A stretch of 64,000 nucleotides of DNA from Methylohalomonas lacus (GCF_024808875.1 NZ_JANUCT010000016.1:1-64000); one strand, 5' to 3'; numbered from the stretch's first letter, positions 7,332-16,278 are shown. Numbers and translations are program-made. Notes: a model not told the origin generated them from the letters alone.

Positions 7332-9227
7332 ATGACCGAATCGCATCCACAAGGCGTCCTCGAGGCCGGCTACGAACTGCTCTGGTACCGCATCGGCCGG
7401 GTGCTCGGACGTGGCGCGTTCGGCATCACCTACCTGGCCGAGGATATCAACCTGCACCGGCCGGTAGCCATCAAGGAATTCTTTCCCAGCCAGCACTGCA
7501 CGCGCGTCGGCAGCACCGAGATCAAGCCGCTGTCGGATGAGTCCGCCGAGGACTTCGGCTGGGCGATGGAGCGTTTTCTGAGCGAGGCGCGCACGCTGGC
7601 GCAGTTCGAGCACCCGAACATCATCCGGGTCATCAACGTGTTCGAGCGCAACGGCACCGCCTACATGGTGATGCACTATGAAAGCGGCGTCAGCCTGTCG
7701 GCCCTGCTCAAGCGTCGCCGTACCCTGAACGAACGCGAGCTGGCCAAGATCACGCTGCCGATCCTGGACGGTCTCGAGAAGGTCCACGCCAGCGGCTTCA
7801 TCCACCGCGACATCAAGCCGTCCAACATCTATATCCGCGAGGGCGGCAGCCCGGTGCTGCTCGACTTTGGTTCGGCACGCCAGTCGATGCAGGAATATAC
7901 CCAGACCCTGACCAGCCTGGTCTCGCCCGGCTATGCACCGATCGAGCAGTACACCAGCAAGGGGGAACGCCAGGGCCCATGGACCGATATCTACGGCATG
8001 GCCGCCACCCTCTACCGCGCGGTCACGGGCCTGGTACCGCCGTCGGCCATCGATCGCAGCGAGGCATTGTCCGACGGCAAGGCCGACTTCATGACCAGCG
8101 CCCGTGAGCTGGTACGCGAACCTTACGGCGACCCGTTTCTCGCCGCCATCGACCATGCACTGGCTTTTCGCATCGAGGATCGGCCACAGAACATCACCGA
8201 CTGGCGCGCCGAATTCGGCTTCGATGGCCACGAAATGGACACCCAGCCGGAATACTACGGCGTACCGCCGCAGGCCGGGGCAGGAACCGGCGACCGCCAG
8301 ACCCGTCAGACTGGTACCCACACCGAGCCACTGGAACAGGCCGATGCAACCGCCGCGGACGATGCGATCTTCAATGTGGCCGGTGAAACCCGTACCGTGG
8401 TCAGCGCAGCCAGTGAGCCCGAGCCTGAGGAGGCGGCCACCGTCGTCCATTCGTCAGCACGCGGCCCCGGTACCGATTACCGCCGCAACGCCTACCTGGC
8501 TGCCGCCGTGGTCGTGCTGACGATCGTCGCCGGCCTGCTCTGGCTGCGCGCGAGCAGTGACGCGGACAGCCCCCTGAGTATCGATAACACCGTCGCCAAT
8601 AACGTCATCAACGGCAGTACTAAGGTCGACGAAGAAACCGCCAGCGCAGAAGATACGGGTGCATTGACCTCGACAGTGGTCAGTGACGATCTGAATGAAG
8701 ATGAACTGGTGCAGGCCCTGCTCGACGGCGCCCGCGCCGACCTCGACGCCATGCGGCTAACCACGCCGGCGGATCGCAACGCCTACGACAAGTTCCTCGC
8801 CGTGCAGTCAATCGACCCGGACAACCAGGCCGCCGAACGCGGCATCGAGGCCATCTACAACCGTTACGTGCAGCTGGCGCAACAGGCGGCACAGGACAAC
8901 GATTTCGACCGCGCCAGTGTCATGCTCGACCGCGCCGGCCAGGTCAAGCCGGATGCGCCGGGCCTGATGCGTGCCCGGGTGGCCCTGGAACAGCGCCGCA
9001 CCCAGACGCGGATGCAGTCGTTATCCGAATCCATGAACCCGGCTGCGAACAACAGTGACACAGATAATGTCGCGGCAAACCAGAATGTCGACAACAATAC
9101 GCCCAGCGGGAATATGGCGCCCGAAGAACAGCAGGACGTTCAGGCCGAGCCCGGTTTTCTCAGCAAACCGATCAACACGGTGCGCGGCTGGTTCAGTAAC
9201 GACGACGAACCGCCACCGCAGCAATAA
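7332..9227 (+). CDS. Membrane-anchored Hanks-type serine/threonine protein kinase
   Basis: The N-terminal kinase domain (about 14-290) has all the core motifs: glycine loop GRGAFG (26-31), Lys48 in VAIKEFFP, Glu85 of helix C, HRDIKPSN (158-165) and DFG (178-180), so it should be active. A low-complexity acidic linker leads to one transmembrane segment (about 386-405). The extracytoplasmic part of about 225 residues is helical, resembles TPR-like repeats and ends in a disordered Gln/Asn/Pro-rich tail. The periplasmic part could sense envelope state; the targets are unknown. The divergent neighbour (6478-7101) is a candidate partner by position only. Confidence 0.9.
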   Translation: MTESHPQGVLEAGYELLWYRIGRVLGRGAFGITYLAEDINLHRPVAIKEFFPSQHCTRVGSTEIKPLSDESAEDFGWAMERFLSEARTLAQFEHPNIIRVINVFERNGTAYMVMHYESGVSLSALLKRRRTLNERELAKITLPILDGLEKVHASGFIHRDIKPSNIYIREGGSPVLLDFGSARQSMQEYTQTLTSLVSPGYAPIEQYTSKGERQGPWTDIYGMAATLYRAVTGLVPPSAIDRSEALSDGKADFMTSARELVREPYGDPFLAAIDHALAFRIEDRPQNITDWRAEFGFDGHEMDTQPEYYGVPPQAGAGTGDRQTRQTGTHTEPLEQADATAADDAIFNVAGETRTVVSAASEPEPEEAATVVHSSARGPGTDYRRNAYLAAAVVVLTIVAGLLWLRASSDADSPLSIDNTVANNVINGSTKVDEETASAEDTGALTSTVVSDDLNEDELVQALLDGARADLDAMRLTTPADRNAYDKFLAVQSIDPDNQAAERGIEAIYNRYVQLAQQAAQDNDFDRASVMLDRAGQVKPDAPGLMRARVALEQRRTQTRMQSLSESMNPAANNSDTDNVAANQNVDNNTPSGNMAPEEQQDVQAEPGFLSKPINTVRGWFSNDDEPPPQQ

Positions 9228-9244
9228 GTCGAGACCAGCACCTG

Positions 9245-10717
9245 TCAGGCGTGTCGCAGCACGGCGCCATCGATATCATGAACGGCGCGTTTGCCAACAT
9301 GCGGCTCCCGCCATTTGGCATAGCTGAAGTCGGAACAGATCGCCCGCGGCATCAGCAATACCGCCTGGAGAAAATCCTGCAATTCCCGGACTCCGTAGAT
9401 CGTCACCGTAAAGCCCCAGTCATCCAGTCGTTCAACCAAGCGGCGTACACCCGGCGTCGACCAGTCCAATGCAAAACGATTCACACCCCAGTCGCACAGG
9501 CGATCGAGTATGTTCTCGGCCAGCTGGCCACCGTTACCGATCAACGGTGCCAGAAAATCAACCGGGGTTTCGATGATCGCACCGGGCTGCGTTTCCGCCA
9601 GCTGGCGAAACTGGGCTTCGCCCAGGTCCTCCATATCGACATGGAACCAGAGATCGCTGCTGTCTATGCCGGCCGTCTGCAACAGTCGCAACAGGCTCCG
9701 GTTGCAGGCCAGGTCGGCGCCGAGGTTAACCTTGATACCGCGATCCGCCTGGCGCAACTGCTGCAGACAGGTCTGCAGTAGTGCCGACGATTGCGCGGGG
9801 CCATTCGCATGTCTAACGTCCGGCGACTGGTCATTCATGTAGCGGTCGGTCAGCACGCTCAGGTCCGCCCAGCGGATGTTCGACTCAAGAAACTGCGTCA
9901 GAGCCGCCTCGCTGCTGACGCCATCCCAGACAAACTGGATATGGCGCGGTATTGCCTTTTTCGGAATCAATTCGGTCAGATCGTAGACGTTGCCCTGGAC
10001 GGCATTGGCCGGCATCTGTTCCGGACGTTGCTGAAACAGCGTACCGGCATGCAGCAACAGGATCGCTTTGCCCGGGTCATGGGCGGCGACGGCCTCGAGA
10101 ATCTGCGGCTGGTTGTCGACCATGGCGAACGGCCGGTAGCCACAGGCACGAAAGTGTTCAATGCCGGCGAGCTTGGCGGCAATGACATCGTCGCTATCCG
10201 CCGCTTCGCGCATAAACAGTAGATCACTGGTGAACTGCACGCGGTACTCGCGCCCCAGCTTATTCAGCGAACACAGTGTTTCCTCACGCAGATGTTCCGG
10301 CCGTGCGGTATTCAGGCCGACATGAGTATGCGGTTGCAGCTGGAACCAGCGGATCACGTCCATCACGCCGGGAAACGGCCGGTGTGCCTCAAGCACGGCG
10401 GCCATTGACCAGCGGTGCCGGTTATACCAGGCCTGAATAGCGGCAAAATGATCGGCCGGCACACCCAATGACCGCAGCCCGGCCTCGAGCTCGGCCACGC
10501 TGAAACTCATATCGGTAATGCGGCAGGCGGAGAAGAAACCGGTATTGTGATTGCGGTCATAAGCCTGCAGCAGATACAGCAGCATGTAGCGGCTGTCGAG
10601 AATCGTACCGTCGATATCGAATAGTATCAGCAGGTCATCCTGCGCAAATGCCGTCCGGCTCCTTTCATAGTGGCCGGCCAGCGCCTGCATCCAGTTTTGT
10701 ATGGCCACGTTTTGCAT
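9245..10717 (-). CDS. Two-domain protein: N-terminal HAD hydrolase fused to a C-terminal TIM-barrel-like domain
   Basis: Residues about 25-240 form a HAD-superfamily phosphatase domain: motif I is LILFDIDGTILDSR, a threonine-type motif II appears in VGLNTARPEHL, and motif IV may be AMVDNQP. After about residue 255 a second domain begins (HIQFVWDGVSSEAALTQFL, then GIKVNLGADL, LWFHVDMEDL, AIIETPVDFL and RFALDWSTPG). Its alternating strand/helix pattern suggests a TIM barrel distantly like the DUF2181/menorin or GDPD groups. That assignment is inference. The ATG is preceded by GAGGTG. The gene converges with the kinase gene, separated by 17 bases. Confidence 0.75.
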   Translation of the reverse strand: MQNVAIQNWMQALAGHYERSRTAFAQDDLLILFDIDGTILDSRYMLLYLLQAYDRNHNTGFFSACRITDMSFSVAELEAGLRSLGVPADHFAAIQAWYNRHRWSMAAVLEAHRPFPGVMDVIRWFQLQPHTHVGLNTARPEHLREETLCSLNKLGREYRVQFTSDLLFMREAADSDDVIAAKLAGIEHFRACGYRPFAMVDNQPQILEAVAAHDPGKAILLLHAGTLFQQRPEQMPANAVQGNVYDLTELIPKKAIPRHIQFVWDGVSSEAALTQFLESNIRWADLSVLTDRYMNDQSPDVRHANGPAQSSALLQTCLQQLRQADRGIKVNLGADLACNRSLLRLLQTAGIDSSDLWFHVDMEDLGEAQFRQLAETQPGAIIETPVDFLAPLIGNGGQLAENILDRLCDWGVNRFALDWSTPGVRRLVERLDDWGFTVTIYGVRELQDFLQAVLLMPRAICSDFSYAKWREPHVGKRAVHDIDGAVLRHA

Positions 10718-10800
10718 ACCTTGTCACCTCGCACGTCATTCATCATTAGCGGGCGACAAGCCTAGCCTGTTCGTGTGACCTGGCGATGACGGGCGGAAAA

Positions 10801-11451
10801 TCAGGCGGGCGTCGGCTCCTGGCGCAGACGTTCGATATTGCGGCGGCCGTGCTTGTTCAGCCAGGGTTCACCGTCGGCGGCGTAGCAGGCGGGGCTGACG
10901 CCGAGATCCTCGGCGAGGAAATGCTCGAGGATATGGATCGCCTGGTCGCGCCAGTCGTCCCAGGCCACAGCCACACCGCCAAGGATGATGTCTTCCCGCC
11001 ACAGGCGCCAGGCGTTCTGCCGGAACAGGTAATAATCGTGCGCCAATCCGGCCAGATCGGCCGCCCGCACGATACGCGCCTCGCGCGAGGAGCAAGCGGC
11101 ACCACACCGGGTGGCGAGGATCGCCGCCTGAACGGCGTCGATAATTGACGCGGCGATGCCGTAATCATTCAGCACGCGCGCGGCAAGCCGCGCCGAATAG
11201 GCTTCCTTGGAGTCATAGCCCTGCAACTCATGATCGTACTGATAACCGGCATCGTGAAACAGCAACGCGCCATAGACGATCTCCGGCTGGACGGCGAGAT
11301 CCGCATCGCGACAGCGCTCGATAAGCGTGCGACTGGCTGCCAGCGTTTCCATGACATGACTGAAGTTGTGGTACGGCAGACGGGTGTCATAAAGCAGCGC
11401 CGCGGCATGCTCGAGGCCCGGGTTACGTACCATATCCACTTCATAGCTCAT
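10801..11451 (-). CDS. HD-superfamily predicted metal-dependent phosphohydrolase
   Basis: Cytoplasmic HD-fold protein of the COG4339-like group. Metal ligands are visible as the first His in LPYHNFSHV and as HD in LLFHDAGYQYD, with a downstream Asp in VRAADLAGL. The open frame extends 33 codons further upstream, but I start at MSYEVDMV because GAGGA lies 6 bases before that ATG and the upstream extension is Cys-rich and unlike the family. That gives 216 residues. The substrate is unknown; nucleotides are the usual guess for HD proteins. Confidence 0.82.
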   Translation of the reverse strand: MSYEVDMVRNPGLEHAAALLYDTRLPYHNFSHVMETLAASRTLIERCRDADLAVQPEIVYGALLFHDAGYQYDHELQGYDSKEAYSARLAARVLNDYGIAASIIDAVQAAILATRCGAACSSREARIVRAADLAGLAHDYYLFRQNAWRLWREDIILGGVAVAWDDWRDQAIHILEHFLAEDLGVSPACYAADGEPWLNKHGRRNIERLRQEPTPA

Positions 11452-11620
11452 GCAGCATCCTCGTGACTCCCCGGCGCAACGCGTGTGAATAAGCAATATA
11501 GCGATGTGGCCGGCGCCTGCAAACCCTGGAAGCACATCACACCGTGCCACGGCCTGGCGAGATGGACCCGGAGCAGCTATTCTGGTCTAATTGACGCGGC
11601 GCAGCATGGACGGAGCAATC

Positions 11621-12655
11621 ATGGCCACGAAGAGCGACAGCAAAAGCCTTAACCTCGCCTTGCAGGGCGGCGGTTCCCATGGTGCCTATACCTGGGGCGT
11701 GCTCGACCGGTTGCTGGCGGAGCCGACACTGAAGATCGACGGTATCAGTGGCACCAGCTCCGGGGCGATGAACGCCGTGGTCATGGCCGACGGCCTGCTG
11801 CGCGGCGGTCGTGATGGCGCCCGCCAGGCACTGCGCGAATTCTGGGAACAGGTGGCGAGCATGTTCAGCGACCTGTTCCAGCCCACCGCGCAGCTGTCCG
11901 ACTGGCTGATGTTCGAAACCGGTGCGCCGCTCTCGCTGCAGTCGTATCTGGCCCTGACACAGGCCTTCTCGCCTTACCAGCTTAACCCGATGGATCACAA
12001 TCCCCTGCGCCAGCTGCTGGAGGAGATGATCGACTTCGGCCGCCTGCGTCGTAATCGTTCGCTGAAACTGTTCATCGGTGCCACTCAGGTGCGCACTGGC
12101 AAGCTCAAGCTGTTTCGGGAGAAGGAACTTAGCGTCGATGCGCTGCTGGCCTCGGCATGCCTGCCCTCGTTACACCATGCCATCACCATCGACGGCGAGG
12201 CCTACTGGGATGGCGGTTATGCCGGCAACCCGCCGATTTTCCCGCTCATCTTCGACTGCAAGACCAGCGACGTGATGATCGTCATCGTCCAGCCGCTGGC
12301 GCGGCCGGAACTGCCGACCACCGCCGAAGCCATACGCATGCGCGCGGCGGAGCTGAGTTTCAATACCGCCTTCCTGCGGGAAATGCGCGCGATTGCCTTT
12401 TCCAAAGACCAGATCAAGCAGGACTTGCTACCGCTGGGTCGGCTGGAACGCCAGCTCAGCCGGCTGAACGTGCACCTGGTGCAAAACGAGGCGATGATGC
12501 AGCAACTGGATCCGAGCAGCGCCTACCAAAGCCCGCCGGCATTCATCGAGGAGCTCTATCAGGAGGGTTATGCCAGCTGCGAGGCCTGGCTGGACAATAA
12601 TCGCCAGCACATCGGCACCCAATCGTCGGTCAATCTGAGCGAGCTGTTTTGCTGA
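11621..12655 (+). CDS. Patatin-like phospholipase
   Basis: Predicted serine lipid acyl hydrolase with a Ser-Asp dyad. The oxyanion motif GGGSHGAYTWG is near the N terminus, the nucleophile lies in GTSSGAMNA and the catalytic Asp in DGGYAGNP. I start at MATKSDS because GGAG precedes it by 5 bases; a frame 10 codons longer exists. The protein has no signal peptide, so it is probably cytosolic or delivered by a contact-dependent route. It ends directly at a repeat block shared with the convergent tupC gene. Confidence 0.88.
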   Translation: MATKSDSKSLNLALQGGGSHGAYTWGVLDRLLAEPTLKIDGISGTSSGAMNAVVMADGLLRGGRDGARQALREFWEQVASMFSDLFQPTAQLSDWLMFETGAPLSLQSYLALTQAFSPYQLNPMDHNPLRQLLEEMIDFGRLRRNRSLKLFIGATQVRTGKLKLFREKELSVDALLASACLPSLHHAITIDGEAYWDGGYAGNPPIFPLIFDCKTSDVMIVIVQPLARPELPTTAEAIRMRAAELSFNTAFLREMRAIAFSKDQIKQDLLPLGRLERQLSRLNVHLVQNEAMMQQLDPSSAYQSPPAFIEELYQEGYASCEAWLDNNRQHIGTQSSVNLSELFC

Positions 12656-12895
12656 ACTGGTGACTGGTGACTGGTGACTAAAATAGCGTGATCGGCCCTG
12701 TCTCGATGCCAAGGAAAATTAAAATTCAATAATTCCTTAACCAACGCTGTTCGCGGCGAGGTCGCCGCTCCTACGATCATGCGACAATTCCCCCGATAAT
12801 CGCGATACTGACGCTGGAAGGTTCGCGGATGGCAATCCGCTCCCACAGAAACCGACTTGCCATTCACCAATCACGAATCACCAGTCACCAGTCAA
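12656..12895. repeat. Composite intergenic repeat: inverted heptad arms flanking two REP-like units
   Basis: The left arm (12656-12679) is three exact ACTGGTG units plus ACTA. The right arm (12864-12895) reads CACCAAT CACGAAT CACCAGT CACCAGT, an inverted version of the same heptad. Between them lie two 25-bp REP-like units in direct orientation, 12750-12774 and 12822-12846. Both begin TTCGCGG, end CCGCTCcYAC with one variable base, and contain a small GCGG/CCGC hairpin. The left arm touches the patatin stop codon and the right arm supplies the tupC stop codon, so the block may act as a bidirectional terminator. Confidence 0.75.
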
Positions 12896-13902
12896 AACAC
12901 CTTCACCGCCGATGACTTGAAACTGACGGTGATCTCGTCACCGAGGTGGCAGTCGAGATCGCGCAACGCCGCCCGCGTGATCAGGACCTGGAAGTTCTCA
13001 CCGGCCTGCACGGTTACATTCACCAGACCACCCTGCTCGTGCAGGCTGGTAATGCGACCGATGAAATGATTGCGCATGCTCGAATCCAGCGTCTGGCGTG
13101 ACAGCACGATCTGGTTGGCCTCGACCGCGGCATGCGCGCCGGCACTGGTCTCTTCGGGAATGGCGATGTTGATCTTGTTGGTGCGAAACAACTGTGCAGC
13201 CTGATCGACCTGGCCCTGGAAATGATTGATCAGCGAACTCGGCGCGACGCGACCCTCGAACAACGTCACCACCTTGTCGGCCAGGGCACTGGCGCGCAGC
13301 TGATCGTGACTGCTCATGACAATCGTCTGCGAGCGGTTCTCGCGAATGACGCCGACCAGCTGCTCGAACTCGGCGACGATGCTTTTATCCAGGTAGGTAA
13401 ACGGCTCATCGAACAGCAGCACTTCCGGATCCAGCACCAGTGCCCGGGCGATCGCCACCTTCTGGCCTTCACCGCCGGACAGATCGCGTGCCGGCCGATC
13501 GGCGAGCCGGTCGAGCCCCAGCTGTTCCATCACCGACTGCGCCAGCACGCGCCGCTTGGCCGCCGGCGTGCCGCGCAGCTTCAGGCCAAGCTCGACGTTG
13601 GCGGCAACCGTGTCATGCAATAAGTAGGGATTCTGCGGTACCAGGCCGACGCGGCGGCGATAGTCGCGCAGTCGCTTGCCGTTAACCGGCGCACCCTGGT
13701 ACAGCAACTCGCCGCCGGTTGGCGCATGCAGGAACGCCAGCAGACCGAGCAGCGTACTCTTGCCAGAGCCGTTCGGCCCGACCAGGACCGTGACGCGATT
13801 CGCCGGAATGTCGAGGCGATTGATGCTGAGCGCTTCGCCAGCAGTGCCCGGGTAGGTAAAACCGACATCCGTGAGTGCATAGGCGACACTGGGGTTGAGC
13901 AT
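12892..13902 (-). CDS. tupC: Tungstate/molybdate-type ABC transporter ATP-binding protein with C-terminal TOBE-like domain
   Basis: ATPase of an oxyanion importer. The ABC domain shows Walker A GPNGSGKST, Q-loop VPQNPYLL, signature LSGGEGQ, Walker B VLLFDEPF and the switch His in SSHDQ. The last third (after about 255: IVLSRQTLDSS, GRITSLHEQGGLVNV, then an LGDEITVSFKS end) is a TOBE/Mop-like oxyanion-binding domain. It lies 2 bases after tupB. The gene symbol rests on the pairing with a TupB-like permease; molybdate or WtpC-type specificity cannot be excluded. The stop codon is formed by the adjoining repeat. Confidence 0.85.
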   Translation of the reverse strand: MLNPSVAYALTDVGFTYPGTAGEALSINRLDIPANRVTVLVGPNGSGKSTLLGLLAFLHAPTGGELLYQGAPVNGKRLRDYRRRVGLVPQNPYLLHDTVAANVELGLKLRGTPAAKRRVLAQSVMEQLGLDRLADRPARDLSGGEGQKVAIARALVLDPEVLLFDEPFTYLDKSIVAEFEQLVGVIRENRSQTIVMSSHDQLRASALADKVVTLFEGRVAPSSLINHFQGQVDQAAQLFRTNKINIAIPEETSAGAHAAVEANQIVLSRQTLDSSMRNHFIGRITSLHEQGGLVNVTVQAGENFQVLITRAALRDLDCHLGDEITVSFKSSAVKVF

Positions 13903-13904
13903 GA

Positions 13905-14594
13905 TCAGGCGTGCCTCTGGAAGCGCGACAGTAATGCATTGGCGGTAAAGGCCACGGCCAGCAGGACGATGCCCAGCGCCAGCGCGAATTCGAATTCACC
14001 CTTGCTGGTTTCCAGGGCGATGGCCGTGGTCATCGTCCGCGTGTAGCCCTCGATGTTGCCACCCAGCATCATCGCCACGCCGACTTCGCCGATGGCGCGG
14101 CCGAAGCCCATGACGATTGCAGCGAGGAAACCGAAGCGCACCTCGCGCAGGTAGATCCACGCCTGCTGCCAGCCAGTGGCGCCAAGTGATCGGCAGGTCA
14201 GCGCCAGTCGCGGGTCGGCACCATTGACCGCCGCGATCGACAGATTCCAGATGATCGGCACGATCAGAATGCACTGACCGATGACCATGGCCGTGGGCGT
14301 GAACAACAGGCCCCAATCGCCGGCCGGCCCGCGACGGCTGAGCATGCCGTAGAGGATCAGGCCCACCACCACGGTCGGCAGGGCCATGAGCGTGTTGAGC
14401 GAATGCTGCAGAAAATCCTTGCCGGGGAAACGCGTCAGACCCACCAGCAAACCCAGCGGCACACTGATAACGGCCGCGGCCAGGGTTGCCAGCAGGGAGA
14501 TGAATATCGAGGTCCAGACGACCTGATAGACTTCGATATCCAGACTGATAATAAGGTTGAAGGCTGCAGCCAGTGCCTGCAGAAAGAAGTCCAT
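13905..14594 (-). CDS. tupB: Tungstate-type ABC transporter permease
   Basis: Inner-membrane permease of 229 residues with about five hydrophobic segments. The coupling motif that docks to the ATPase is visible as AIVMGFGRAIGEVGVAMMLGGNI, the EAA loop form typical of TupB-like proteins. AGGA precedes the ATG by 8 bases. A TupA-like periplasmic binding protein normally accompanies these two genes, but the next gene upstream is an unrelated lipoprotein. The binding protein must be encoded elsewhere or be missing. Confidence 0.85.
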   Translation of the reverse strand: MDFFLQALAAAFNLIISLDIEVYQVVWTSIFISLLATLAAAVISVPLGLLVGLTRFPGKDFLQHSLNTLMALPTVVVGLILYGMLSRRGPAGDWGLLFTPTAMVIGQCILIVPIIWNLSIAAVNGADPRLALTCRSLGATGWQQAWIYLREVRFGFLAAIVMGFGRAIGEVGVAMMLGGNIEGYTRTMTTAIALETSKGEFEFALALGIVLLAVAFTANALLSRFQRHA

Positions 14595-14697
14595 ATCAGG
14601 TTATCCTGCCGGGATTACACTTTGATTGAGCATGCGCGCCGCTGTCGACTTATGTTCACGCCTGCATATAGCCGGCGCCTGTCAGCAACAGCGCTGC

Positions 14698-14725
14698 ATC
14701 ATAAACCAATTCACACCGCTACAAA
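14698..14725 (-). promoter_or_regulatory. Candidate promoter for tupBC
   Basis: Read on the minus strand, TTTGTA and TATGAT are separated by 16 bases, about 100 bases before tupB. The -10 matches consensus at five of six positions; the -35 is weak. The 148-base gap shows no clear ModE-type operator. Confidence 0.28.
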
Positions 14726-14742
14726 CAGTCGCCCGGCCAACT

Positions 14743-16278
14743 TTATTCAGGGCTGAAATAGCGTTGGATCAGAAACGGCTCGTCGAAATGGCGCTTGCCG
14801 ACGAACGCCGTGGCATGCGTACCCCACTGCCGCATCGCGCCCGGTTCCGGCACACCCATGGGCCACAGCAGCCAGCGTTCAAGGCGTTCGCTACCGGGCA
14901 CCAGGCCGCGCTCGTCGAACAGGCTGCGGCGCCGCTCCGACACCGCCGTTGCCAGACTGCGCAGCTCGTAGTAATCCGCGGTCACATAACCGACGCCGGA
15001 CACATCGGCGGCGACCGCCGTGATCTGTTGCAGGTAATGACTGCCAGTCGCCAGGCGAATGCGCACGCGCTGATCGTCGCCGGGCTGCGGCGCGGCGGCC
15101 GGGGTGATCAGCGGTTCCTGCCAGGGACCGCCGCGCTCGCGCGGCTCGAGGCGCGGGCCCGGAAACGCCATGTGATAACAGCCGCAGTTGTGCATGGCAT
15201 CGTACATCAGCACCTGGCCGTCCGGCGCCAGCGTCACGCGCCAGGTCACACCGTCGAGATGGCCGCCGAGCAGATCCAGCGGCCCGGTTTTCGGCCGTGC
15301 CGGCAACCAGATAACGTAATTCAACTGCAGCAGGACGTCGCCGCGCCAGCGGGTGTACGACAGTTTCTCGTAAACGATCGGCTGCGTGGTCACGATTTCG
15401 ATCCGGCCGTCGCGCCAGACCGGCCGGCCGATGCGATCCGCCGGGGTCGCGGTATCGATGCGCCAGACCGGCGCATGGCGGGCGAACAGACGTTCACGCT
15501 GCATCGCCGTCGGCTGCGGAATACCGAGCGCGTCGCGTGGCAGTTCGGCGATCGCTGCCGGGCGCGGCGTCACCGGCACGTAGTCGATCAGTTCACCGCT
15601 GGTGCTGTGGTCGGGGCGGGCGAAGCGCGCCCGTGTCTCGGCATGCAGGTTGCCGACACCGACCGAGACCGCCAGCGCGGTCAGCGGGTACAGCCCCAGC
15701 ACGCGCTGGTAATCCTGGTAGGCATCCGCCACCCGGGTGCGGTCGCGCAACAGGACCAGATTCTGCTCGGCGGCGCGATCCGTGGCCAGCAGGTGATCAC
15801 CACAGTCGGCAAGCCGGGCGGCGGCGGTATGGCGATCGGCCACGCCCAGTGCCTGCCAGGTCGCCGGTCGCGGCGGCAGGTTGGCCAGTTCCACCACCTC
15901 CGCCGTGGCCGCCAGCGCGCGCAAGCGCGCCAGCCAGTCGGGCCGCTGCGCCGCTGTGAGCTCGTCACGAAATGAGGCCAGCAGGCGATTGACGCGCAGG
16001 TGCGGGAAGCCGGCGATGCGTGCCGCCTGGGCGTCCGCCACGCCAGCGCGATCCACTGCCCGGTCAAAATCCGCGTAGAACTGCAGGCAGGCGGCGGTCT
16101 CGCCGCCCGACTCACGCGGCACCGGCTGCCAGGCGGCACAACCGGCGAGCAGCGCCATGAGCGCTGTGACCAACAGTAGCCGGCGCAGCTGACGCGGCGC
16201 CAAACCGGCCGGCAACAGCACGGTAGTTAAACGGTGGCGGAAAATCGTATAATCGACATCCATTTTCGGCGTAGTCAT
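14743..16278 (-). CDS. Uncharacterised large lipoprotein
   Basis: About 500 residues with a signal sequence ending in the lipobox LLAGC, so it should be a periplasmic-face lipoprotein. No recognised domain; the sequence is rich in Arg, Ala and Trp. It contains MHNCGCYHM, a Cys/His cluster that could bind metal. The coordinates use the first ATG, but this puts 33 residues before the hydrophobic core and overlaps the perfect TATAAT of the miaB promoter. A GTG at 16221 would give a normal 29-residue lipoprotein signal and may be the true start. Divergent from miaB. Confidence 0.7.
   Translation of the reverse strand: MTTPKMDVDYTIFRHRLTTVLLPAGLAPRQLRRLLLVTALMALLAGCAAWQPVPRESGGETAACLQFYADFDRAVDRAGVADAQAARIAGFPHLRVNRLLASFRDELTAAQRPDWLARLRALAATAEVVELANLPPRPATWQALGVADRHTAAARLADCGDHLLATDRAAEQNLVLLRDRTRVADAYQDYQRVLGLYPLTALAVSVGVGNLHAETRARFARPDHSTSGELIDYVPVTPRPAAIAELPRDALGIPQPTAMQRERLFARHAPVWRIDTATPADRIGRPVWRDGRIEIVTTQPIVYEKLSYTRWRGDVLLQLNYVIWLPARPKTGPLDLLGGHLDGVTWRVTLAPDGQVLMYDAMHNCGCYHMAFPGPRLEPRERGGPWQEPLITPAAAPQPGDDQRVRIRLATGSHYLQQITAVAADVSGVGYVTADYYELRSLATAVSERRRSLFDERGLVPGSERLERWLLWPMGVPEPGAMRQWGTHATAFVGKRHFDEPFLIQRYFSPE
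16248..16253 (+). promoter_or_regulatory. Candidate -10 box for miaB
   Basis: A perfect TATAAT lies about 38 bases upstream of the miaB GTG. The -35 is poor (GTTAAA at 16-base spacing). It sits inside the 5' part of the longest reading frame of the divergent lipoprotein gene, which argues for a later start of that gene. Confidence 0.4.

Noticed and set aside
7111-7350. 79-codon minus-strand frame in the kinase divergent region
   Set aside because: It would overlap the kinase start and its probable promoter, and shows no family pattern.
14626-15975. Open frame of 449 codons on the plus strand within the lipoprotein gene
   Set aside because: Its translation is rich in His, Arg and Gln in the manner of antisense shadows. 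The minus-strand frame has a lipobox and normal composition.
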